64,000 bases of DNA. Origin: Cepaea nemoralis. Taxonomy: Eukaryota > Mollusca > Gastropoda > Stylommatophora > Helicidae. The notes beneath the pieces were generated by a model. It saw only the letters and a list, made by a program, of their open reading frames with translations. It searched no databases and was not told the DNA's origin. Both the position numbers and the translations under genes were made by a program. Position 1 is the first letter of the stretch. Every line of letters begins with the position of its first letter. Positions 55,401-64,000 of the stretch are shown in pieces. The DNA is taken from NCBI GenBank assembly GCA_014155875.1, contig JACEFZ010025058.1:2417501-2481500 (forward strand). The letters are read 5' to 3'.

Positions 55401-57760
55401 AGTAACACACTGGTTGCTCAGAGCTGGTTGTTCCAGTAACACACTGGTTGTTCCAGTAACACACTGGTTGCTCAGAGCTGGTTGTTCCAGTAACACACTG
55501 GTTGCTCAGAGCTGGTTGTTCCAGTAACACACTGGTTGCTCAGAGCTGGTTGTTCCAGTAACACACTGGTTGTTCAGTGCTGGTTGTTCCAGTAACACAC
55601 TGGTTGTTCAGTGCTGGTTGTTCCAGTAACACACTGGTTGTTCAGTGCTGGTTGTTCCAGCACCACACTGGTTGTTCCAGTAACACACTGGTTGCTCAGA
55701 GCTGGTTGTTCCAGTAACACACTGGTTGCTCAGAGCTGGTTGTTCCAGTAACACACTGGTTGCTCAGAGCTGGTTGTTCCAGTAACACACTGGTTGCTCA
55801 GAGCTTGTTGTTCCAGTAACACACTGGTTGCTCAGAGCTGGTTGTTCCAGTAACACACTGGTTGTTCAGTGCTGGTTGTTCCATTAACACACTGGTTGCT
55901 CAGAGCTGGTTGTTCCAGTAACACACTGGTTGTTCAGTGCTGGTTGTTCCAGTAACACACTGGTTGTTCCAGTAACACACTGGTTGCTCAGAGCTGGTTG
56001 TTCCAGTAACACACTGGTTGTTCCAGTAACACACTGGTTGCTCAGAGCTGGTTGTTCCAGCAACACACTGTTTGTTCAGTGCTGGTTGTTCCAGTAACAC
56101 ACTGGTTGTTCAGAGCTGGTTGTTCCAGCAACACACTGGTTGTTCAGTGCTGGTTGTTCCATTAACACACTGGTTGCTCAGAGCTGGTTGTTCCAGTAAC
56201 ACACTGGTTGCTCAGAGCTGGTTGTTCCAGTAACACACTGGTTGTTCAGTGCTGGTTGTTCCAGCAACACACTGGTTGTTCCAGTAACACACTGGTTGTT
56301 CAGTGCTGGTTGTTCCAGCAACACACTGGTTGTTCAGTGCTGGTTGTTCCAGCAACACACTGGTTGCTCAGAGCTGGTTGTTCCAGTAACACACTGGTTG
56401 TTCAGTGCTGGTTGTTCCAGTAACACACTGGTTGTTCCAGTAACACACTGGTTGCTCAGAGCTGGTTGTTCCAGTAACACACTGGTTGTTCCAGTAACAC
56501 ACTGGTTGCTCAGAGCTGGTTGTTCCAGAAACACACTGGTTGTTCCAGTAACACACTGGTTGTTCAGTGCTGGTTGTTCCAGTAACACACTGGTTGCTCA
56601 GAGCTGGTTGTTCCAGTAACACACTGGTTGCTCAGAGCTGGTTGTTCCAGTAACACACTGGTTGTTCAGTGCTGGTTGTTCCAGCAACACACTGGTTGTT
56701 CAGTGCTGGTTGTTCCAGTAACACACTGGTTGTTCAGTGCTGGTTGTTCCAGTAACACACTGGTTGTTCAGTGCTGGTTGTTCCAGCAACACACTGGTTG
56801 TTCCAGTAACACACTGGTTGTTCAGTTCTGGTTGTTCCAGTAACACACTTGTTGTTCCAGTAACACACTGGTTGTTCAGTGCTGGTTGTTCCAGTAACAC
56901 ACTGGTTGCTCAGAGCTGGTTGTTCCAGTAACACACTGGTTGTTCAGTGCTGGTTGTTCCAGCAACACACTGGTTGCTCAGAGCTGGTTGTTCCAGTAAC
57001 ACAATGGTTGCTCAGAGCTGGTTGTTCCAGTAACACACTGGTTGCTCAGAGCTGGTTGTTCCAGCAACACACTGGTTGTTCCAGTAACACACTGGTTGCT
57101 CAGAGCTGGTTGTTCCAGTAACAAGCAAGTTGTTCCAGTAACACACTGGTTGCTCAGAGCTGGTTGTTCCAGTAACAAGCAAGCTGTTCCAGTAACACAC
57201 TGGTTGCTCAGAGCTGGTTGTTCCAGTAACAAGCAAGTTGTTCCAGTAACACACTGGTTGCTCAGAGCTGGTTGTTCCAGTAACACACTGGTTGCTCAGA
57301 GCTGGTTGTTCCAGTAACACACTGGTTGCTCAGATCTGGTTGTTCCAGTAACAAGCAAGTTGTTCCAGTAACATGCTGGTTGTTCCAGTAACACACTAGA
57401 TGTTCAGTGCTGGTTGTTCCAGTAGCACGCTGGTTGTTCCAGTAGCACGCTGGTTGTTCCAGTAGCACACTGGTTGTTCAGTGCTGGTTGTTCCAGTAGC
57501 ACACTGGTTGTTCCAGTAACACACTTATTGTTTCAGTAACACTGATTGTTCCAGTAACACACTTATTGTCTCAGTAGCACACTGGTTGTTCCAGTAACAC
57601 ACTGGTTGTTCCAGTAACACACTGGTTGTTCCAGTAACACACTGATTGTCCCATTTGCATGCTGGTTGTTCCAGTAACACACTGATTGTCCCATTTGCAT
57701 GCTGGTTGTTCCAGTAACACTGATTGTTCCAGTAACACACTGATTGTCCCAGTAGCATGT
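49488..57760 (+). repeat. Minisatellite array, second block, with higher-order repeats
   Basis: About 8.3 kb continuing the 20-mer and 14-mer array after the LTR element. Domains differ: 49.5-51.3 kb is mostly GCACGC/GCATGC type, while 51.3-53.4 kb is mostly ACACAC type joined to GCTCAGAGCTG. The pair is then repeated at 53.5-57 kb with a shift of about 3458 bp (for example 52750 and 56208, 53170 and 56628). A 570-bp repeat lies inside the second domain (51856 and 52426, again at 55314 and 55884). The end (57500-57760) decays into variants with CCATTTGCATG. Confidence 0.97.
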
Positions 57761-59407
57761 CCAAGAAAATTAGTTTAAACAGCTTATTTTTTGTATAACT
57801 TCTTTGTGCATATTCTGTCTAGGTAGCAGTATGTTTTCAAATGCTATTCTGTTTCTTTTATTATTTTGTGTACATGTCTATAGTCGGTATATTTTCTTTT
57901 TATTCTGAGATGTATAAATAGTTCATCAACATTAGCTGTACTTTCTCTATTTATGATGTGCATATTTCTTTTAATGACTTGATATGTAAATAATATTCTA
58001 AAGTTATTTATGATAAGAATGTGGACATCCATTGAACATTCACAAGAATTCAATGTAAATATTTTCCTCATATCTAGTGATTTCATTGCTGATAATACAC
58101 CTTATTTTCATAGAAACTATTAATCATCTGAAATAAAAAGAACATTTAAGAATTAAGTGAAGTGTATGAAGAATATTTTAAGCTATGGTATTAAGGAAAT
58201 AAAATCAAAGTTGTATTACAATGTAATAGAAGATTGCAATTGTAACCTTAAATCTCCCAAAGAGAAAAACTCTGAGTGCATAAGCTCCAGATTGTATTTG
58301 CAAGCTGCTTTTGTTTTGTTCGTCATTCATTCATGGACTGTCTTCTTCTACAAGACATTTTTATGTGCAGTTTGCTGTTTTTTTTTGTTCATCATTCATT
58401 CATTGACTGTCTTCTACAAGACATTTGTATATTCAGTTTGCTGTTGTATTTGTTCATCATTCATTCATGGACTGTCTTCTTCTGCAAGACATTTCTATAG
58501 TACCTTGTGGCTTTGTTTTATTCTGAAACAATTTTGTGTACAACGAATGAACGAACACTCTTTATTTTCAAAGGGTAACAAATTGGGCACGCCGGCCCGT
58601 CTTACATTCGGCCCTTTCAATCACTCATCTTTCATTCATCAATTGTGAATGTTACATTCACATAGAAAGAAATGTTGAATTCTGCCCTTCTATGACTCTC
58701 TGTCATACATTATTTCATTCACACTATAGGAAGCTACTTTAAATGGCTAATTATAGTCAGCCTACAGTTTATGATTAAACTTAATGTAGCCAATATTTGT
58801 TTGGATGTTTTTATGGCAACTGTTGTGTGCGCATATAGTTGGAACATTTTATGTTTATTCTTTCTTATGTTTAGTCTTTCTTATTCATTTTCACAAAAGA
58901 ATGACATACTGACAAATGTTATTTTGTGACATTTAGCCTGCAACGTGTGGCTTGTTTCTGATGTCCCTTACTTAATCAAGGTCAGTGAAGTGTCTCACAG
59001 GAGAATCTGCTCCAAACTTCATTTGTGTATTCTCAGTCCATGACAGTAACATCCTAATGCGTATAATAAAATTATAAATTAAACTATAAACTCAGTCTAT
59101 ACCTAAGTCCTCTTTATATGTTGAACAGTGCTGCAGTCAAACACTACATTTTCTGGATGTGTGCTGTATCAACCAAGGTGTTACACTTTCACTGATTACT
59201 TCATAAACCACACCACATACTTTTCTCATGAAATTGAAATTCTCTTGGTCTCATGTAAAGTAAACAGTGCAATGTAGAATGATATGTGTGATACAGAATT
59301 AGTTAATACTAGAACTGCACAAAACAAGAGCAATCAGTATGTAAATGTAGGCAGCTAAAGATAGTGTGCACTACTGAACTTTTTCTCTTATCTTCTGGTA
59401 CTTTCAG
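57761..59407 (+). other. RASGRF intron before the IQ exon
   Basis: About 1.65 kb of AT-rich intron with no recognisable gene; it contains the threefold repeat at 58305-58505. It ends with the acceptor CTTTCAG. Confidence 0.6.
58305..58505. repeat. Three tandem copies of a 67-bp unit
   Basis: Three successive copies of TTGTTCATCATTCATTC, GACTGTCTTCTTCT and CAAGACATTT, with small indels. Confidence 0.75.
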
Positions 59408-59523
59408 GTTCAAAGTTTCTTTCGTGGCTGGTTGTGCAGACGACGATGGAAACAGATTGTAGACCTATATATCCGGTCCCCACACGCAGAAAGCATGCGG
59501 AAAAGAAACAGCATAGTTTTCAG
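59408..59523 (+). CDS. RASGRF: RASGRF exon: IQ motif
   Basis: The exon follows CTTTCAG and ends at a GTGCGC donor. It encodes 38 residues plus two bases. [18 protein letters not shown] is an IQ motif (hydrophobic-Q-x-x-x-R-G-x-x-x-R), the calmodulin-binding site that gives RASGRF its calcium response. [14 protein letters not shown], which follows, is nearly the same in vertebrate RASGRF1 and RASGRF2 and leads into the DH domain. Phase 0 start matches the end of the exon at 35369; the split codon at the end becomes serine with the next exon. This exon makes the family call secure. Confidence 0.93.
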
Positions 59524-59880
59524 GTGCGCAAGAATATTTATTCACCATGTAAATATGATTACACAACTTTATAGCTGTGGTGAAACACTTACAGTTCAGA
59601 TTATGTGGTGGAGAAATGTATGGGTGAACTAGGTTATGGCTGTATGAGTAATGACAACACTGTCAGCATATTGTACTTTGTGTTGAAGGAGGAGGTGGAG
59701 TAGTAGTGTTAATCAGCAGCTGCAGGAGTAGTAATGGTGGTGATAGAATGAGCAACAGTAACAGTTGAGGTAGTAGGAAGAAGAGGCAGTAGAAAGGAAT
59801 AATATTAGTTGTAGTACTAACAGTAGTAGTAGTAGTAGCAGTGACTGTAGCATTAGTTGCTTCACACTAATTTCCTTCAG
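59524..59880 (+). other. RASGRF intron with GTA-rich stretch
   Basis: Short intronic stretch; 59690-59850 is rich in GTA and related triplets. No gene is seen. Confidence 0.6.
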
Positions 59881-60833
59881 TGAAACTTGACTATGGGATG
59901 ATTCATTTGTGAACAAGACACTTGACTATGGGATGATTCATCTGTGATCAAGACACTTGACTATGGGATGATTCATCTGTGATCAAGAAGCTTGACTACG
60001 GGATGACACATCTGTGAACACGAAGCTTGACTATGGGGTGACTCATCTGTGAACAAGAAGCTTGACTATGTGGTGACTCATCTGTGAACAAGAAGCTTGA
60101 ATATGGGGTGATTCATCTGTGAACAAGAAACTTGAATATGGGGTGTTTCATCTGTGAACAAGAAACTTGACTATGGGATGATTCATCTGTGAACAAGAAA
60201 CTTGACTATGGGATGATTCATCTGTGAACAAGAAACTTGACTATGGAATGATTCATCTGTGAACAAGAAACTTGACTATGGGATGATTCATCTGTTAACA
60301 AGAAACTTGACTATGGGTTGATTCATCTGAGGAACAAGAAACTTGACTATGGGATGATTCATCTGTGAACAAGAAACTTGACTATGGGATGCTTCATCTG
60401 TGAACAAGAAACTTGACTATGGGATGATTCACCTGTGAACAAGAACCTTGACTATGGGGTGATTCACCTGTGAACAAGAAACTTGACTATGGGGTGATTC
60501 ATCTGTGAACAAGAAACTTGAATATGGGGTGATTCACCTGTTAACAAGAAACTTGACTATGGGGTGATTCATCTGTGAACAAGAAACTTGACTATGGGGT
60601 GATTCATCTGTGAACAAGAAACTTGACTATGGGGTGATTCATCTGTAAACAAGAAACTCGACTATGGGATGATTCATATGTGAACAAGAAATTTGACTAT
60701 GGGGTGATTCATCTGTGAACAAGAAACTTGACTATGGGGTGATTCATCTGTGATTAAGAAACTTGACTATGGGATGATTCATCTGTGAACAATAAACTTG
60801 ACTATGGGATGATTCATCTGTGAACAAGAAACT
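59881..60833 (+). repeat. 35-bp minisatellite, about 27 units
   Basis: Tandem copies of a 35-bp unit with blocks ACTTGACTATGGG, TGATTCATCTGTG and AACAAGAA. Units differ at a few positions, and the first units (59881-60120) are the most diverged. It is a non-coding intronic array. Confidence 0.93.
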
Positions 60834-60879
60834 TGTATTAGATTCTAAATGAAAAAGAAGTAAAGGATCATTGTACACA

Positions 60880-61092
60880 ACATGAGGTACACTGGGTATA
60901 TGGTGTTGTATGTACAAAGACCAGTCAGCTCTTTGCGGGTGATGGGATCAGTACCATGCCGACATTTCCTGGGACCCATTTTAGGCTGGGCCAACCTGGC
61001 AGCTCAGGTCAATTTAAAAAATCTGACCCAATGTGGGTTCAAACCCATGACCACCAAGTAGGCAGCTGAACCTCTAGCCACTTTAATAGTGC
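60880..61092 (-). mobile_element. tRNA-derived SINE (minus strand)
   Basis: On the minus strand a box A-like GTGGCTAGAGGTTCAG and a box B-like GGGTTTGAACCC lie about 30 bases apart (about 61030-61090), giving a tRNA-like head. A body follows to about 60880. No flanking duplication was identified. Confidence 0.55.
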
Positions 61093-61229
61093 AGATCCCT
61101 TTAATAAATTGTGTCTGGTTTTAAGTAGTTCCTTGTAACAATTGTTGACATTTAAAACAATTTAATACTTAAGGTTTTAACTGTAAACCATTATGTAATC
61201 AAAATTTGAATAATGTGGTTCATGCTCCT

Positions 61230-62180
61230 TGAACTTTTATTACAACCATTTCATTCATTCAGTAGCATGTCCTTTGCAGAAATTTGCTTCCATAACAACC
61301 TTCCGGAATACTTCTCAAACATAAGCAAAATGTCCCACGTCTGATACACCCATCTGTAGTATTGGCCACATACTGCACCCATCTTCTCTTTGGCCTTGCT
61401 CTTCCTTTCTTCCCGGGCATTTACCTCTCCATTATTTTTCTCCCCAAACTTTCCTGACGTTTCAAGTGACCAAATAATTTCAATGTTCTTTGTTTTATCA
61501 TTTTTAGTAGCCAGCCGTCTTCAGTATTCAGCTCTTGTTAAATATATGCATTTATTCTTTTCTGCATCCAAGATATTCTTAGAACCAATCTATTACATGT
61601 ATATTCAAAGGCATTTATGCACTGTTCAGCTCGTTTAGTAAGTGTCCAGGTCTCACAGGCATATCTTGCAATGGGAATCATGCCTGCCCTTAAAAATCAA
61701 ATATTTATAGGTCTATCTGTCCCATGCCACAATTTATTAACGTTTAGTTTTTGAAGAGCAATAAATATTCGCCTTTTAATTGCTTTCATTGTGTCACCAT
61801 TGTTGGTAATTAATGACCCAAGATATTAAAAATTTTCCAATACCTCAAATGTTTCCTCATTAACATAACTTTCATTCTCCATAGTAGTTTTATCTGTATG
61901 CAGTATCTCTGGTTTTGCTGTGTTAAGATATAAGCTGTGATGTTCACTATTCCTTTGGGTTGAGGTTACTAGTTGTTCTATACCATTCTGTGATGTTGAC
62001 AGTAATACTGTATCGTCAGCATATCGAATCTCTGGTATTTCATAATCACCAATATTTAGGGCATCATATTGCTCCTTGGATATATCATCTCTGACATTTC
62101 TCATTATATTTTCGTCGTCAGTACCAAGAAATGCTCTTGGATGTACAGGCGGCCTGTGTGATATTGACCACATCATTTAC
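61230..62180 (-). pseudogene. LINE reverse transcriptase and 3' ORF fragment
   Basis: On the minus strand, ENIMRNVRDD and IRYADDTVLLSTSQNG (about 62005-62110) form the catalytic reverse transcriptase block. Broken frames then give LGSLITNNGD, RYACETWTLTKRAE and LKLFGHLKRQ, the usual C-terminal part of such ORFs, to about 61350. It is 5' truncated with several stops, antisense in the RASGRF intron. Confidence 0.78.
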
Positions 62181-62531
62181 CAATTGATGATTGGTTTATA
62201 CAAAATATTGGGCTAATACCATATGGCCAGTGCACCTTAAGACATTTACAAGATTGCAGAGCTTATCTATAATCCACAATAGAATATTTATCATATGTAA
62301 AATATCTACTGTCTGGAACAGGCAATGAGAGACTGCCATATTTATTTGCCAAAAATTACTATTTGTTCAGTCTCATTGCTAAATTGTTGGTGTAGTAACA
62401 TGTTTAAATAACTTTATACCAATCTTTGGGCTGAACAAACTGAAATGATACAAGATTGCAATTGTAAACCACCCACACAAATGGTACTCTTATAACTGTG
62501 AAAGTAGCATATTATTTCAATCTTCCAACAG
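62181..62531 (+). other. RASGRF intron before the DH exon
   Basis: No element seen. It ends with the acceptor CCAACAG. Confidence 0.6.
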
Positions 62532-62669
62532 CATGGTGGAGTGTGAGGAAGAATACAATAGACAACTGTCATGTCTGGTCACTTGCTTTCTCAGACCTCT
62601 CCGTATGGCAGCCAGCTCTAAGAAACCTCCCATCTCACATGAAGATGTCAACTCTATTTTTCTGAACAG
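62532..62669 (+). CDS. RASGRF: RASGRF exon: start of the DH (RhoGEF) domain
   Basis: The first base completes serine from the previous exon; 45 codons and two bases follow to a GTCTGT donor. The product contains [16 protein letters not shown] and [19 protein letters not shown], matching the first helix of the DH domain, where [15 protein letters not shown] is the same in vertebrate RASGRF proteins. The DH domain gives exchange activity toward Rac. The next exon is expected beyond the window; I find no candidate between 62670 and 64000. Confidence 0.93.
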
Positions 62670-63765
62670 GTCTGTCTTTAAACATAATATTTTGACTTTG
62701 CATATGTTTCCTGTTAACTGGTGTTGTGGCTTGGGGCAGTGAACGTGTTTTACAATTCCCCATCATACAGGGTTTAGGATTCAAAATCAGCTGTGGGCAA
62801 TTTGGAAGCAGACTGCTTTGTGTTATTTTCAGTGGTATGAGGCAGCAGTCATTCATAAAGCAATGGCTAACTACTGAGCATAAAAATAAAATATCTTGGT
62901 AAATCACAAACAGCCAAAATATTCTGGGGTTGATTGCAGCGTCCTTTAAAGGCCTTGCAGCTAACTCCTGCTAACACAGTTTACTTCTTAGGACTGAGTA
63001 ATCCATTCCTGTCCAATGTCAAAATGAAAAGTGTGATAATTGTGTGCCAATCCATCATCTGTGTCAGTATGCACATGTTCTAACTGCCCCACTAACACTG
63101 CTGCCAATAGTTTTAGGTATAATTGAAAATGTACTGGTAATCATATGAAGATTCGGGTCATGAGGTATAACAAAAGCTAAAATGTGACAAGCCAAATTGA
63201 GAGAAAGAATGTGTGCAGGGAGTTATTAGCAAATGTAATTTGAAACATAAGCATTAGAAGCAACACAATTAAAGTTATTCTTAATGTGGTTATGAAGTAA
63301 ATAAATAAGGAAGTCTGCATTATGTGAATACTGAGATTGTGTAAATCAACAGATTAAAATTTTAAAAACCAGCATTATGGCTCATAAAAGACGCAATATA
63401 CACAAAAGTAGCAGAATGAGTCCACAATACTGATATACATAGCTGTTACATAAATATTCACATTTTATAAATCATATTTTTTAGTGTCATACAGAAAAGA
63501 TGATTTAATAGAATATCAAAGTTGTATTGTCAAAAAGTAATATCCAGGAAATATGCAGAAATTTTCATGTGATAATTCTGTAGGGAAGTTTGTAATATAT
63601 GGGCTTCAAGAGGAGAACAAACATCTAGTCTTTGTGTTTCTGAAACAGGTATTTCAGCAAACATTAGCCATATAGTAGGAACGTTGACTTTATCTGATTG
63701 GTATTTATCATAATTGGCCTGAGAGGACCAAAGCAAGTAGTCAAATGTACTGTATGTTGTCATTT
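62670..63765 (+). other. RASGRF intron, no recognisable element
   Basis: About 1.1 kb of AT-rich intron in which I see nothing to annotate. Confidence 0.6.
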
Positions 63766-64000
63766 AGTAAACATGTGCATGAAGTCCCCAAACAAGTGAC
63801 TCATAAAATATATGCATTGCTTGTAAGAAAAAGGTCTCCAAACATGCTAGTCTCATAAACTATATTACTGGAAAATGTGCAAGAAGTTTCCAAATATACT
63901 AGTCTCATAAATTAAATTACTAATAAATATGTGCAAGAAGTTTCCAAACATGCTGGTCTCATAAACTATATTACTGGTAAACATTTCCAAAGTGTCTCTA
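63766..64000. repeat. Tandem repeat of about 53 bp, running off the window
   Basis: About four copies of a unit with GTGCAAGAAGTTTCCAAACA and TCTCATAAACTATATTACT, spaced about 52 to 54 bp. The array continues past the window edge. Confidence 0.7.

Noticed and set aside
37482..57760. Many open frames of 60-200 codons on both strands with NNQ/ATGTTS- or CWLFSAGCSS-like repeats
   Set aside because: They are translations of a 34-bp tandem repeat that has no stop codons; they exist in several frames and on both strands at once, have no independent start context, and follow the array edges exactly.
37482..57760. CRISPR-like array
   Set aside because: There are no unique spacers between constant repeats; both words are repetitive, and the genome is clearly eukaryotic with spliced exons and retrotransposons.
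62533..62742. A free-standing small gene starting at the ATG at 62533
   Set aside because: The sequence is an internal RASGRF exon with acceptor and donor sites; the ATG codes for an internal methionine, and the frame beyond 62669 is intronic.

Overview
The window looks like a piece of a large, AT-rich, repeat-laden invertebrate animal genome. The only host gene I can recognise is a RASGRF orthologue (Ras-specific guanine nucleotide-releasing factor) on the + strand. Five of its exons are visible, at 11221-11327, 17849-17996, 35369-35449, 59408-59523 and 62532-62669. Splice sites and reading phases agree across all five, and in order they encode the end of the first PH domain, a coiled coil, the IQ motif and the start of the DH domain. 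The introns are about 6.5, 17.4, 24 and 3 kb long and consist mostly of transposons and tandem repeats. I cannot name the phylum with confidence; arthropod or mollusc are both possible.

Layout. 1-2630 is a decayed partial copy of a virus-like element. 2627-6815 is a 3'-truncated Gypsy-type LTR retrotransposon (minus strand). 6880-10970 is a patchwork of LINE fragments, a dead mariner and a SINE. 11221-17996 holds two RASGRF exons and an RNase H-bearing LINE (minus strand). 18726 to about 33740 is a dead pogo/Tigger transposon split by a giant palindrome. 33904-34390 is a LINE tail. 36836-37160 is a GT repeat followed by a tRNA-derived SINE. 37482-57760 is a minisatellite of about 13.2 kb, split by a young 7.0-kb LTR element with identical LTRs. 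59408-62669 holds two more exons, a 35-bp minisatellite, a SINE and a LINE fragment.

The main discovery candidate is the 12.9-kb element at 20308-33226. It is an almost perfect inverted duplication: two 6.4-kb arms around a 72-bp spacer. It lies inside the pogo transposase and is bounded by a 6-bp target-site duplication (GATATT), with termini starting AG. Those are hallmarks of Polinton/Maverick elements, the integrated relatives of adintoviruses. Each arm carries a Bcl-2-like gene with readable BH1 and BH2 motifs, a second frame-broken Bcl-2-like gene, an intact two-finger C2H2 protein whose C-terminal part resembles a domain found ahead of Polinton-type DNA polymerases, and a long AT-rich array built around CTTATAAA. 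No polymerase, integrase or capsid gene is present. It looks like a defective 'double left end' of a linear virus-like genome that integrated as a head-to-head dimer.

Relative ages from nesting: pogo entered the RASGRF intron, and the palindrome then entered pogo. Separately, the minisatellite grew in the next large intron and was later hit by a young non-autonomous LTR element whose LTR and leader resemble those of the Gypsy element at 2.6-6.8 kb.
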